A stretch of 64,000 nt of DNA from Distichodus sexfasciatus (GCA_032718565.1 JAVGVS010000013.1:62001-126000), one strand, 5' to 3'. Counted from the first letter of the stretch, positions 10,034-21,539 are shown. Numbers and translations: made by a program. The notes: a model not told the origin generated them from the sequence alone.

Positions 10034-10320
10034 CTGGGAAAGCACCGGAATGGGTGAGACTCGGAAACGGTTTTCAAAGCAGAAACTTGTGGCATTAGAA
10101 TCCGAAATCATCCTCTGCATTTAGTGCATTTCAAAGGTAAAGCATTTCACAACATTTCAAGTGATGTGAGATTTTATAGAAGAAACTTTCTCTATGCACG
10201 CCAGCAACATTTAGGCAACACTAACACACACAAATATTTCCAGCGTTTAATGAAAAACTTAACTTTTTTTAATCCAACTTTGCCCAAATAAACTCAAGCT
10301 TAATTTAACACTGTACCTTA

Positions 10321-11753
10321 ATAGGTATGGGCCGGGAGTGAAATTCTGACGGTATGATAACCTTAAGCAAAAATATCATATTATCACCGTAGAGCTAATC
10401 CTAACCCATTTCTAATTTAGTCCAAATGATGGTGCAGTAGGTAATGTATTCTCTACTTTTTTACAGTAAAACCACAGTAAAACCGCTGCTGCAACAACTA
10501 AGTATAATACGAAATAATTCTCTAATGTTGTTTAATGTTGGTACACATATACAGTACGTAACGGGGGGAGAGACCATGTGAGCGATTGAGTCTTCTTGTT
10601 TGAACGCGTTAATATTTAACACATGCCGATAAACAATTAAGGGCTCGTCCACATGGACGTTTGAAAAGAACGCCCTCTGAACGGCATACGCGTTTTTGCT
10701 GCGTTTTGTAGCTGCGTTCGATTGCTGTTTCACTGGCGTTCGCAATAGCGTGTAACTGGCATTCGCAATAGCGTCGTCTTCCTCGCGATCATCGGGATTT
10801 TGACGCCAAGAAAACGTTGCATGCAGCGTTTATTTGATGCAACACGAACGCGCAGCCGGCCGAACGCGCAGCCGGTGCTGAACCCCCGTGTGGACGCTTT
10901 GATCTGCTCCAATGAGCAGAAAAACGCTCGTCGTTCAGTCGGCGCTCACCTGGCGCCACGAACGCCAGAAAAACGCCTGGTTCAGACGTCCGTGTGAACG
11001 AGGCCTGATAAGGAGAAAAACTACACATTTTTTGGCGGAGGAAAAAAGCTTTTTTCCTGCGTCCACGTATTTTTACGCTCAAAATGCAACAGCTTGCGCT
11101 CGCGTAAAACGATTTGGACTTTAGCGACAGAACGGCGCAAATAAGCCGCACTAAGCAGCAAATTCCGTGTCCTGTAGGTCTGCATATTACAGTGATGGAC
11201 CTTCTGAATTCTGTGTTTTACAGTATAATCATTTTTATTCACCTAAAAAGTGTCTAATTATGGAGTGGATGGGAAAAAAGAACAATGCAATAGGAAAAAA
11301 TCTCACATTCAACTTCAACAAAGTGCTGGGGTTCAGCAGAACATTTACTGTTTTGGTAAAACATTTACCTGTAAACCACAAAAAGCATTCATTTTTTCAC
11401 GCAAAACGAAACGTTTCTGATGTGACGTCGGTGTTTCAGTGAGCCTCTTTGCCATAACTGACCGTTGACTTTTCCCCCTTTGTGTCTGTGCGTTTGTGTG
11501 TGTAATAAAGCTGAGTCCCGCCGCAACAGGTAACACGTACAGGGGGCTGCAGCGGCCAAAATTTATTAGAAACCCTTGCTTTGCTTTGCCCACACACCGA
11601 TATTAGCGAATTATACGATGTTCCGCGTTTTACAACGGATTGCTTTTTATTCGTTGAATTCCGCGATTCCGTCCGCGTTTCCGCATCGTTTGAAACGGTG
11701 GTTTTATTAAACCGCAGTATATAACGGTATAGCGTTAACCAGCCTGTGCCTAT
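10321..11753. mobile_element. Possible hAT-type composite element
   Basis: The left part starts taggtatgggccggg with gacggtatgataacc, and the right part ends with an acggtatagcg motif and cagcctgtgccta. These suggest divergent inverted termini. No convincing target duplication was found, so the limits are tentative. Confidence 0.35.
10639..11006. mobile_element. Foldback/MITE, gggctcgtccaca termini
   Basis: The left terminus gggctcgtccacatggacg mirrors the right cgtccgtgtgaacgaggcc with a few mismatches. Internal short duplications occur (ggcgttcgcaatagcgt with gcattcgcaatagcgt; acgcgcagccgg twice). It is CpG-rich compared with its surroundings. Confidence 0.65.
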
Positions 11754-11972
11754 AACTTCATTTAGTATTTTTAGTGCTTAAAAGTCAGTACTAATCCTAA
11801 TTGAAATGTGCACCATTTGGAATATTTCATATCAATCTTGCCTTAGATGAGAAAACACAATCAACTTCAACAATCATCTCCATCCAGACTCTGACATTCA
11901 TCGTCACTGATGAGCTCCTCTCGCTTATGAAATCCTGCACAAAACCTCCCTCATTTTTTTTAGTTTTTTTAC

Positions 11973-12075
11973 CTCTGCTCGGTAAGGTCTGATATCCCCC
12001 ATCGTGGCCTAAGCCACTCAAATGTCCCCCGACTCCCAGCAGCTCCGGTTCGCTGAGGAACGTCCGTAGTTCCAC
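11973..12075 (-). CDS. plekha7: plekha7 exon 19
   Basis: Encodes residues 928-961 plus the first base of Gly 962. VELRTFLSEPELLG and YQTLPSRG match the VELR..SEPEL and YQTLPGRG landmarks of PLEKHA7. Acceptor ttgtag, donor CAGAG/gtaaaa. Confidence 0.93.
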
Positions 12076-12170
12076 CTACAACCCCGATAAAACAACAGAG
12101 TTACGGTTTTCCAGTGACTTTAAGACCCCTGTGGGCCACCTTATAAAGTGTATTAGTGCTGGCAACTGAC

Positions 12171-12362
12171 CTTATTGTCTCCATTAGTGTACTGGCCGAT
12201 CTCGCGGTCCCTCTTGCGCTCGTCGGACTGACGCTTCAGGCCACGGACGGACGTGTGGCGGATGACGGAGGTCTCCCTAGGTAGGGGCGGCACAGCCGGC
12301 GGATGTTCATCCGGACTGTAGATGTGAGGGAGGGGAGGTCTGGGAGGGGCGTCGTCTTCAGC
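12171..12362 (-). CDS. plekha7: plekha7 exon 18
   Basis: Encodes residues 864-927. A Pro-rich start EDDAPPRPPLPHIYSP is followed by PPAVPPLPRE and a basic segment RHTSVRGLKRQSDERKRD, all closely PLEKHA7-like. Only 95 bases of intron separate it from exon 19. Confidence 0.95.
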
Positions 12363-13129
12363 CTAATGGAGGGGGGTGTCCATACAGGTCTTTCAGTATC
12401 ATAGTATTGCATCATCAGTGTCCAGTCATTACAACAGAAGCTTGCTGGACGCTAGATGTAGCTAGACATGAGATAAAAGAGTACGCTAGCCATTTTGAAC
12501 CTTATTCAGAGTTCTAGCCGACAGATGTGTACGAGGCAGGGTTTTATTTACTTGCTTAGGAGCCCAACAGTGGTTTAGACTCAAAACTCTGTCTTTCGTC
12601 GTATGCTTTATAGTAGACGCTCTTATACTTTCATTTCCTAAATGCAGGAACAGTATCCCTGGTGCAACTATGCAACTATACCCACCCCTTGTTAGCGCCA
12701 ACTAGCCTGGGTGGGAAACATGCTCATGTATGAGGTCCCAGAAAGTGAAAATGAGGGATTATTTGTCACTGTGAACACAGCACAGCACACTGCACCACAA
12801 CAAAATGTGACCTCTGCATTAGACCCATCCGTGAAGGAACAATGGGCAGCAGTTAACATGGGCAGCGCTTGTGGACGGTACCTTGCTCACGAGTACCTCA
12901 GTGATACCTTTACCAGTCCTGGGATTCGAACCAGCGACCTTCCGATTACGGGGCAAGCACCCTAACCGTTACACTATCAACTGCCCCAGAAGAGGTTTGT
13001 TTAGCATGATGTTGGTTATTTCTGAAAATATTAGAAATAAATGAGTTGCTCCAGGGAGATCTGCTCAATGGCATAAATGTAAATAAATACAAAGTTCCCA
13101 ATTAAGATCCGGACGACTTTGCTTCTCAC
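12363..13129 (-). other. plekha7 intron 17
   Basis: Contains one minus-oriented family A SINE (12741-12987). The remainder is unremarkable. Confidence 0.85.
12741..12987 (-). mobile_element. tRNA-derived SINE, family A
   Basis: In reverse complement it has a tRNA-like head with an intact-looking B-box-like gaatcccagg region, the family body (ctcatgagcaaggtacc) and a tail aatgacaaataatc. Confidence 0.8.
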
Positions 13130-13281
13130 CCATGTGGGCTTTTGGAGACCGTGGGTGAAGTGGAAGGGCTGTGAGCCAGGCTGAACAGGGCTGAGGTGAG
13201 GGCTGCCCTGAGCCGCTTTCAGCTCCCCCGCTGACAGAGAAGGCACGGATGGAGACGATACCGAAGGCACGAGTTTTCTCT
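13130..13281 (-). CDS. plekha7: plekha7 exon 17
   Basis: Completes Glu 813 and encodes residues 814-863, a Ser/Pro-rich disordered stretch starting RKLVPSVSSPSVPSLSAGEL. Only its first half resembles mammalian PLEKHA7 (NPERK...VPSLS). It was placed by phase and splice sites (acceptor acgcag, donor TGG/gtgaga). Confidence 0.85.
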
Positions 13282-13431
13282 CTGCGTTCACACACACAAA
13301 CACACACACATATACACCAGTGAGCATTAGCAAGGCACGGCGTAAAGCTAGCGGGAATCAGAGGTGGCTCTCAGTACCTCGCTCCAGGCTCCAGTGCGTG
13401 GGGGTGACGGCAGGGGCGACCCCGCGCTCAC

Positions 13432-13543
13432 CTGGGTTCTGTACCGAGTCGATGGTCACTTTGTAGTTGGCTTTGCTCGAGCTAAGGCCGGCCATCACGT
13501 CCTCGATCCGCCACAGTTCTTTCCTCAGCTGTGTTTTTTCCTG
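13432..13543 (-). CDS. plekha7: plekha7 exon 16 (end of coiled coil)
   Basis: Encodes residues 776-812 plus one base. KELWRIEDVMAGLSSSK is the conserved closing segment of the central coiled coil. The intron to exon 17 is 150 bases. Confidence 0.95.
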
Positions 13544-14462
13544 CTGCATAAAGGCAAGAGCACACAGTACAGTGAGTGATTATTTTTGTACTGTGGAGAC
13601 TGTGTGAGAGACATACACAAAGCAGCGAACAGAACTACAACGGCAAATGAAACCTAATTACAACGAACGCTGGACTACGTTTTTTCTTAAAACTTAAGAG
13701 AGTTCAGCTGTTTTCAGCTGCAGAGTTGAAGAAAACCCAGTAAGCTAATGTTGGGCACAAAAAATGTATGCATTAAAATGTGTGCGAGGGTGCTCTTCAG
13801 CACTTGTAGGTTCTGTTCTTGCCTGGGAACATACACACGGCTAAATATCAGAACCTTTGTGAATTTAGGGACTACTTTCTTTTTAAGAATGGATGGGGAA
13901 TGAGGCACATGGACTCCATTTAACCAAAAAATATGGGTACAAACCTCCAGAAAAAAGGATTTTCCAGATAATTCTTACCCGAGAGTAACATTTTTCTATT
14001 TCCTTTGCATTGCATCACTCAAAAAGATGTGGATGTGGCACGTGGAAAAATTTACTTAGCTCTAAAAACAATCTCATTAGGATCCACTGACTACTTGCAT
14101 ACTAAATGTCTTACAATTCATGAATTTAAACAATTCACTGGTTTGAGGCTGGTTTACATTATCAGGGGCTCAACCAAAGCCAACTTCCTGTGCTGTATTT
14201 TTTGTAGAGTTTGTTCTGAGGGACTTGTTTTAAAATGAATGATATTTGACCAGGAATTAACTGCCCTCTACGGTGACACTAAAATTAACCGGACAAAATT
14301 GATAAGTGTGTTACAACTTTTGGCTCGACTGTATCCGTTCTATCCAGTAATGCTCCGGTGCATTAAGGGATGTTTTATTAAAAAAGTATTTGTAAGCATT
14401 TTTGAGAGTGACTAACGGCAGGAGAACCATCTGTGCAGACGTGCGATGTTGACAGGACGGAC
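13544..14462 (-). other. plekha7 intron 15
   Basis: About 0.9 kb of AT-rich sequence in which I see no gene or recognisable repeat. Confidence 0.8.
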
Positions 14463-14564
14463 CTGCGTGAGGTTGCTGCGGTTCATCTGTTCCTGAAGGA
14501 CCGAATGCAGCCGCTGCACATCAGCCTCCAGCCGGCTGTACTCACTCCAGGCATTCTCCATCTC
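14463..14564 (-). CDS. plekha7: plekha7 exon 15 (coiled coil)
   Basis: Encodes residues 742-775 in phase 0: EMENAWSEYSRLEADVQRL with heptad-like spacing, then LQEQMNRSN. It corresponds to EMENAWNEY of mammalian PLEKHA7. Confidence 0.95.
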
Positions 14565-14692
14565 CTGCTCAACACAAAAGGCAGCCGCACTCAGACCGAC
14601 AACACTACAGGCAGTGGAAAGCAAAGGTGAAGCAGACAGAAGCAGACGGTGGGAAGAATCTACAAGCTATGAGTGAGCTTATTCGAGCTTGC

Positions 14693-15018
14693 ATGTGTCC
14701 CACACACTCCGATCACGTGACCGACACGAGGACCCGGGAGTAGTCGACGCGGTCGGAAGTATAAATAGAGGCTTCTTCTCGCGGCTCACCGTTGAGTCAT
14801 TGAGTCTACCAGCCCGACCTCCGATTTATTTCGGCTTCAACTGTGAGTACTCCAGTTATCTGGCTAATCTCCTTGATTGAGTGTGTGCCCTTAGAACGCG
14901 GATTCCGGTGGGAGTCTTTACTCCATCGTTCTACTCCGCGTTTGGGTTAACCATCCACGCTACACGGGCTAACGGCTAGCGGCAAGCATTTTCGTCAAAT
15001 CCTAACCAGATCCCTGAC
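14693..15018 (+). mobile_element. Candidate solo LTR or promoter-like segment with TATA box
   Basis: On the plus strand a CpG-rich stretch carries tcacgtgacc, then gaagtataaatagaggc, a good TATA box for a start near 14795. It begins around tgtcccacac and ends around ccctgaca, and atgtg occurs just outside both ends. Second-LTR, primer-binding and internal sequences are absent. It could instead be a cryptic promoter. Confidence 0.35.
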
Positions 15019-15225
15019 AGAATGTGTGGAAAGAAATATCTCCTTGCTCAGAACCGATGCCTAAACCAAAAAGATTTTGGCGGGTCCTAAATATTTAAAA
15101 CTTACTAGTAGAACGTAAGTTAAAAGGTTAGTGTTAGGTCAATATAAGAATCTGTATGTGTAGTGGTGTAGTGAATGTGTGTGTTAGGGCTGCAAGTATT
15201 CTGACATAATCGACAAAGCTCATTA

Positions 15226-15385
15226 GGCAGCTGGTAGTGTAACGATTACGGAGTTTGCCCCATGATCAGAGGGTCGCTTGTTCAAGTCACAGACTGGTAA
15301 AAGGTGCCACTGAGGTACAGTGCACCTCAGCTGCCCACTGCTCCTTCACGGATGGACCAAATGCATTGGTCACTGTGTTATAGAA
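15226..15385 (+). mobile_element. tRNA-derived SINE, family A, diverged copy
   Basis: The head ggcagctggtagtgtaacg and the body ccactgctccttcacggatgg match the family, but the B box region and tail are degraded. Confidence 0.6.
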
Positions 15386-15445
15386 CCACTTGAATGGAGC
15401 CATGAACCCAGTCACTGGGGATGCACGGATAAATGGGGAGGAAAT

Positions 15446-15700
15446 GGGGGCAGTTGGTGGCGTAACGGTAGGGTGTTTGCCCTGTGCTCAGAAGGTCGCA
15501 GGTTCGAATCCAGGGCCGGTAAAGTTACCACTGAGGTACTCATGAGCAAGGTACCGTTCCCAAGCACTGCTCCCCGGGCGCTTGTTAGCTGCTCACTGCT
15601 CCTTCATGGATGGGTTAAATGCAGAGGTCACATTTTGTTGTGGTGCACTGTGTGCTGTGCTGTGGTGTGTTCACAATGACAAATAATCTTTCACTTTTAA
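15446..15700 (+). mobile_element. tRNA-derived SINE, family A, full-length
   Basis: The tRNA-like head has A-box-like tggcgtaacggtaggg and B-box ggttcgaatcc, followed by the full body and the tail caatgacaaataatc. The tRNA cloverleaf is not complete, so this is not a tRNA gene. Confidence 0.88.
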
Positions 15701-15911
15701 AAAAAGAAAAGAAAAGGAGGCTGTGTCCGGCATCAAGCGTAAAACCTTTGCCAGTTACAAATGCGGACAACGAGGCAGACTCGAACGGAGCCATGATGTC
15801 AGCTCAAGATGGGTACGTTTTATATGTTTTAGTGAGTTAACCAAGTGCATCACATTGAGACCTTGTGGATCTTTTATTTTCAATTACCGACCGCTTGGTG
15901 GTCAATTCATT

Positions 15912-16145
15912 GGTGGCAGCTGGTGGCGTAATGGTAGGGTGTTTGCCCTGTGATCAGAAGGTCGCAGGTTCCAATCCAGGACCGGTAAAGTTACCACTGA
16001 GGTACTCATGAGCAAGGCACTGCTCCCTTGGCGCTGCCCATGTTAGCTGCCCACTGCTCCTTCACGGATGGGTCAAAGCAGAGGTCACATTTCGTTGTGG
16101 TGCTGTGGTGTGTTCACGATGACAAAAATCACTCACTTTCAGTTA
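15912..16145 (+). mobile_element. tRNA-derived SINE, family A
   Basis: Head tggcgtaatggtaggg and body match the copy at 15446-15700 closely. The B box has a C in place of G (ggttccaatcc). Confidence 0.85.
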
Positions 16146-16319
16146 CTTTCAGTTTTTTTTCATGTTAGTTTTCTTGTTGGGAAACAAGATCTCATAGATG
16201 ATGCTGGCTAAGCAAATGATATTTCATTTATGTAAGATAACACGTTCAGTGCAACAGCAAATCACTGAATTACAGGAGTAGTCTAGTCTGCCCTCTCTCG
16301 TCTTCTTCCCCATTATTTG

Positions 16320-16601
16320 CTTGCCGGGACAGGAGCCTATCCCGGGAACTTACAGGCACCAAGCACGGAACAACCCTGGGCGGACGCCAACATACCGCAG
16401 GGCACAGACACTTACACAATCACACTCACACAATCACAATCACATTCACACCTTACTGGACCAATTTAGAGTCATCAATTAACCTGTATGCTCCGGAGCA
16501 CCCGGAGAAAACCCACGGCCCTACGGCTGTCCCCAGGGTTCAAACCCAGGACCTTCTCGTTGTGAGGCGGCAGCGCTAACCACTGCGCCACCGTAGGCCG
16601 C
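16320..16601 (-). mobile_element. tRNA-derived SINE, family B
   Basis: In reverse complement the head is tggcgcagtggttagcgc, with B-box-like ggtttgaaccc, then the family body ending in cccgggataggctcc. Confidence 0.82.
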
Positions 16602-17256
16602 TTTATTTGTATTTTCAAATTCATGTTTCACGGCTCGTTATTTTAATTTGCTATCTTGCTATTTTATATTAACCTGTGACATTCACAGGTGTGCATACTT
16701 GAGCAGTTGGGGTAAGATATGCACCAGAACTGGAGCAAGGCTCACAGTAGAGCATGAAAGAGATAATCACTGACTAATTAAATAATGGGAAAAAAATGAA
16801 ATCAACAGATTAGTCAAAATAATCTTGGCTGCCGCACAAGGTTATGGCTTACAGACATGACCTCAAATGAATATCACAATTAACTGAACGTTTTACCTCA
16901 ATCATGATTAATGAACATTTTTTTGTTTGTTTTTTGCAATAACAGTTCATTGACAAGGTTTGTATTGTAAATCTGCTCAACTATTAAAGCTGGGATTTGT
17001 TTTTGTGAAAGAGTGCATGTCTTACATTTGTGATTTATAATAACTGAAGGAAACAAACAGCTGTAGTGGTAGACTGGACAGTGCAGAGCCACACATGAGG
17101 AAGCACGGTGCAGTACATGAACACACACTGGAGAATGGGCTGAATTGAACATGATTGAAATAATCATCATGGGCAAGATTACATCGATTAGACTGTTCTG
17201 TATGTCAGTTTTGTTCACTTGGCCACCCGTGTGTGTGTGTGTGTGTTGGTTCTCAC

Positions 17257-17406
17257 CGTGGATGCTTGTGAAATATCAGCCCGGATGTGCACTACATCCT
17301 CCTGTAGTAGTCTCTGCTGGTAGGCGATTTTCTCGGCGTGAGCTGGCTGGTCTCGGTACTGCTCCATCTGCTGATGGGACACGTCCAGGACCGACTCCAG
17401 CTTGTC
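17257..17406 (-). CDS. plekha7: plekha7 exon 14 (coiled coil)
   Basis: Encodes residues 692-741. LESVLDVSHQQ, MEQYRDQPAHAEKIAYQQ and QEDVVHIRAD form the core of the central coiled coil and are nearly identical to mammalian PLEKHA7. Confidence 0.97.
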
Positions 17407-17542
17407 CTACCCATAAACAAGCAAGGCAGATAAATTGAGAGAGAGAGACAGTAAACACAAGCACATTAAACCACTGCTACTTCTTGTAATGGCCTCTCTC
17501 TAGCCCTGGACAGAAAGCTAAAGATGAAACCCTGGGCCCGAC

Positions 17543-17623
17543 CTTGTCCTCTATGAGCGTCCGTATCCTGGTCTCCAGCTCCTGAAGGATTTTGTCCTGT
17601 TCGCATAATCTGCTCAGTTTCAC
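17543..17623 (-). CDS. plekha7: plekha7 exon 13 (start of coiled coil)
   Basis: Encodes residues 665-691: VKLSRLCEQDKILQELE then RIRTLIEDK, the first heptads. Acceptor cattag, donor AAG/gtcggg. Only 136 bases of intron separate it from exon 14. Confidence 0.95.
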
Positions 17624-18581
17624 CTAATGAGGAACGAAGGGACAGACATGAAAGTTGGCCGATGACTCGTCAGGACGTAGGCAAACCAGTTCAGAAAGCT
17701 CCAAACAGAAGAAAACACGCAGAGCGTGTTGTTGTTTGGGTCGCGTTGTCATTACCATAAGCCCCAAGCTCCTTGTGACAATTCTGGTGGCATTATTTTG
17801 CGGGAAACAAACAAACTTGACTCTCTGCAAAAATGGGTTACTGTCTATAGACACAACCCACCCGCACACACCCACATATTTAGGGAGCAACTGCAGAAAC
17901 GCTCCGACTCGCACGCTGCATGTGAGGAATAAACACTGAATGTTTATTCTCTGCACTATTTATCATGCCGTCCGATTAATTATTAAGCTGTTTTTATTTT
18001 ACTGCGCTATATTGTTGTTTTAACTGCATTAAAAATTTATCGCTTGGATAAATCCAGCAGCAAAACTCTTATAAATTGTTAAACTGGAACAATGTTAATG
18101 ATGAAAAGCCAGGACTTTCAGATTATTTACCTCCAATCATATGAAAACAGAGAAAGACAGAGAGGAAGAGAGGGGGGGGGAGAGAGAGAGAGAGAGAGAG
18201 AGAGAAAGGGAGGGAGGGAAAGAGAGTGAAGGAGAGACGGAATACAAATATCAAACTGAAAAATTTAAGAGCTTTAAAATATAAAAATCCCACAGCATGT
18301 ATTTTTCCCTTTAAATTGAGCCGTGGAAATAAAAGCCCTCGTCAATAGGCTCAATCTCGCGCCCGGGCGCGTCTCCCAGCGGTGTGCATCGCTGCTTGTT
18401 TGTCTCACTCGGAGGCGTGTGTTTACCCGAACAAACCGATTCCAAACCCGACGCCGATCACGCCGGTAAGGTTTCGTGTGTAAAAAAAAAGAAAGAAAGA
18501 AGAACCAAAGAAAGAGTGCACTGGGCATCAAAGTGGGCATCAAAGATAAAGGACGAGAGATGAAATCAGATCAGGACTTAC
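17624..18581 (-). other. plekha7 intron 12
   Basis: Contains a G-run and (GA)n tract at 18170-18210. Otherwise nothing recognisable. Confidence 0.8.
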
Positions 18582-18650
18582 GTCTACGTCGCTTTCTGCG
18601 ATCTTGACTGGTCGCAGGGGTCTGTCTTTAATAATGTCGCGTCCCGTGAC
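18582..18650 (-). CDS. plekha7: plekha7 exon 12
   Basis: Encodes residues 642-664: VTGRDIIKDR and RPVKIAESDVD, corresponding to MTGRDLLKDRSLKPVKIAESDTD, the end of the p120-catenin-binding region known in mammals. Confidence 0.95.
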
Positions 18651-19346
18651 CTGTTAAATACCACAAGTGCAAAAGACACTTAAACTTAAAGAAAACAGGT
18701 CAAAAACTCACAGTTGAACGGAACAGAACTGAAAATAAAAACACAGTTTGAACCATCGAGACTTCATGGCACATGCCTCAAGCTTGTATTAAATGTGTTT
18801 TGTTTGCCACATAACGTACTAGAAGCACAGGACATAAAGCAGTGGACAGAAGCCAGCCTAAAAAAAACCCTGCCAGAAAAACAGCACGGTAATTTAGCTT
18901 CAGTTTAATCAAACTTTGATCATTTGGTTCATGATCATTTTTGGTGGTGTTGCTGGTCAAGCTTGGTCAGGGATTCAAAACACATGATGGGCGTATTTGG
19001 CCAGAAGTGAATCTTTAACGGCCAAAATAAACTGGTGACCAGATAAAACCAACTGAAGAAAGCTGTTTTTCAGTAGGAAAAAGAACAGCAGTGGTTTTTT
19101 AAAAGCAATGGAAGCTCATTAAACAAACAGAATTTGGGTGTGTGGGGAAAGTGGCAACGCTTTACCTGCAAGGCTACCGTTTCCTGGCCAAGATATCAAA
19201 ACCTTCCACTGGCTAACTTAAAGACTCCCTGGTCAAAATAAACAGTAAAGCCTTTACTCATATGTTCGGCCAATAAGTGACTGGAAACGCTTCACTTCAC
19301 AATTGACTCAAAAACCTGATATTTGCTTTATAGCGGGTATAAATGA

Positions 19347-19591
19347 TGACCCGATCTGCCGTAATGAGTCGGAAGTCGGCATTCTATTTATTTAGATACG
19401 GGCAGATTATGTTGAAAAACATAACAAAAATAGCGATTTTTCTTTTTTGGAGGCCAGATTAATTTTGAAGACCTTTTCTTTCATATAAGACCAAAAAAGA
19501 AAATGTGTGTTTTTGATGTGTGTCAACATAATCGACCCGTATCTAAATAAATAGAACGCCGACTTCCGACTCATTACGGCAGATCAGGTCA
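19347..19591. repeat. Foldback repeat with ~70-bp arms
   Basis: The left arm from tgacccgatctgccgtaatg through attatgttga is mirrored by the right arm ending cattacggcagatcaggtca, with only scattered mismatches. About 100 bases of loop separate them. Transcripts of either strand would form a long hairpin. Confidence 0.85.
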
Positions 19592-19949
19592 CAATTGCAT
19601 TAGCACTTTCTAAACAAGTCAGACAACACGTCCCAACACAGTTTGAGTCAGACAACATCCGACGATTCAACAACGGTCTGCTTTTGACCACAAGTCTGCT
19701 GATGCTCCTATATTCCGGAGTGGACGGTCTCACAATTCCTGGAAGATCCACCGTGGAAATTCACGGTATTAAGCAGATGCTCCTGTCCAATTGCAGGTAC
19801 AAGGGCCTCGCAGGAGCAATTTAAGATTAAGGGCCTCGCTCAAAGGCCTATCAGTGGTTCCTGGGAAGCAGCAGTCACCAATCAGCAATGGGACTTGTGG
19901 TCAGAAACTGACCAGGAATGGGTGGGATGGGGTACAGTACTGTTATAAT

Positions 19950-20443
19950 TAGAGGTTGACCATACTGGTTTATCAGAGCCGATATCGATACCAATTACCT
20001 CTAGTTAACGAGGCCGATAACCGATATTTGGAACTGATATGAAAAAATAAAATCAAAATGTAGAATTTTACAAACACCAACACAAAAAAACTACTGAAAC
20101 AACTTTAAATAATATTAAATAAACCTTTTAGTAACATTATAAAACTGTGAAACTTAAATTTGAAACTGAAACATTTTAGTATTCCAAAATAAGCAGCAGC
20201 AGGTTGTGGTGATAAAAGCAAAGCTGCTCAGCCTGCTCTCCAATTCACTTAGATCTCGTGTGACATGAAGCCAATCAGAGACTACTGTGGGCGGGACATT
20301 GAATGAAGCAGCGAGTCGAGACGGCAGTGGGGCCACAGTAGCGCACCTTGTAATTACTTAATATCAGTGATGGTCAAAATTAAACATTGATACCGATAAT
20401 CGGCCTCTGATAATCGGCCTGGCTGATAATCGGTTGACCCTTC
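19950..20443. mobile_element. hAT-type MITE, GTTATAAT target duplication
   Basis: The left terminus tagaggttgacc and a cggttgaccc-type right terminus resemble the element at 33040-33513. The 8-mer gttataat is present on both sides (19942-19949 and 20444-20451) without mismatch. Confidence 0.85.
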
Positions 20444-20668
20444 GTTATAATGTGCTTGAGTAACTGTGCTTGGACCGAAGTGTTACTTTCAATTTGCAAT
20501 TACTTTTACTTAATTACTATCATGAGTAAAGTAATGTACATTTTACTCCAGTACATTTCTACTTTTGCACCTTTATTTTCTACAGTAGAACTGCCTTTTC
20601 TCATACTGAAGGGCTGATATTACCACCTGTAGGTTTGTTTCCTGTGTGATGGTAATTTGTTCCTAATT

Positions 20669-21290
20669 GTGACTCTGTACGGCAAAACCAGTTGCTTGTC
20701 GCAAATTTTCAAAATTGAGTTATGATGTTTTCGTGAAAGGGCATAAATCAACCTTCAAAACGATACCTATCTCGAATGAATCGGACGACATATGACTGAG
20801 ATATCAACGTTCAAAGGAGTCCTGTCACGCCAAGTGAGAAACGGAGAAATCTGCCTTTGAAGTTGACTATCGACGTAGCACTCACAGACGCTTGGTGCGG
20901 TCGCGGCTACGTTTGCATTTACGGTAGCCTACGCTGCATTCACGGATAGCCCACCTGCGTTAGGTTAACTGAACTCGGGAGACGAAGATGGATTCCGGAG
21001 AAATATCTTCACGCTAGTCAACCAGTGGATTTACCGTAAATATTGAAGTAGAGCGGTCAGAACACAAACTTTTAACATTCTGCTGGAATTGAATTCCTCA
21101 CGTTTCACGTTTTTAGGATGGAAAGGATAAGTTTTTCAGCCAAATTTATTCACAACAGTACAGTGTAGACCTTCCACTGTTTCAAAATACTAAAAACAAA
21201 AAATCCAAAATTTTACCCCACGCAACATAAACGGTCGTTTTTCTCGGAAACCTCCGTTGCGACAAGCGACTGGTTTTGCCGTGCAGTCAC
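20669..21290. mobile_element. TIR element family T, copy 1
   Basis: Starts gtgactctgtacggcaaaac and ends with the near complement gttttgccgtgcagtcac, flanked by aatt on both sides. The interior matches copies at 24651 and 62488 base for base over long stretches. No transposase frame is present. Confidence 0.88.
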
Positions 21291-21539
21291 AATTAATAAA
21301 CTTAATAGTAATAATCAGCTCCTCAACATGTTTTTATAATAAAGGTATTTGAGAATGTGCCTCACATTTTGAAAACATTTAAACGTCAAATACTTTTTCT
21401 CAAATACTAATTAATTAGTCATTCTCTTTTCTTTACTTCTACTGAAGTCTGGGTTTCGGGGACTCTTTACACCTCTGTTTATGAAGTTACACATGAATAA
21501 GTACGGTGGTCATGAGAACAGTTTTGACGTTTTACAACA

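Larger units (their letters stand above)
10034..11972 (-). other. plekha7 intron 19
   Basis: Mostly repeat-like. A probable DNA element spans about 10321-11753, interrupted by a foldback element at 10639-11006. No gene was seen. Confidence 0.75.
14565..17256 (-). other. plekha7 intron 14
   Basis: A 2.7-kb intron with a candidate solo LTR or promoter-like segment (14693-15018), three family A SINEs in one orientation and one family B SINE in the other. Bases 16845-17100 contain a dispersed gacctcaaat-type repeat fragment. Confidence 0.8.

Noticed and set aside
14693..15018. Full-length LTR retrotransposon
   Set aside because: No second LTR, primer-binding site or gag/pol-like frame nearby. 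At most a solo LTR.
15446..15520. Possible tRNA gene (A and B boxes)
   Set aside because: The same tRNA-like head recurs with the same non-tRNA body in nine places and no complete cloverleaf forms. It is a SINE head.
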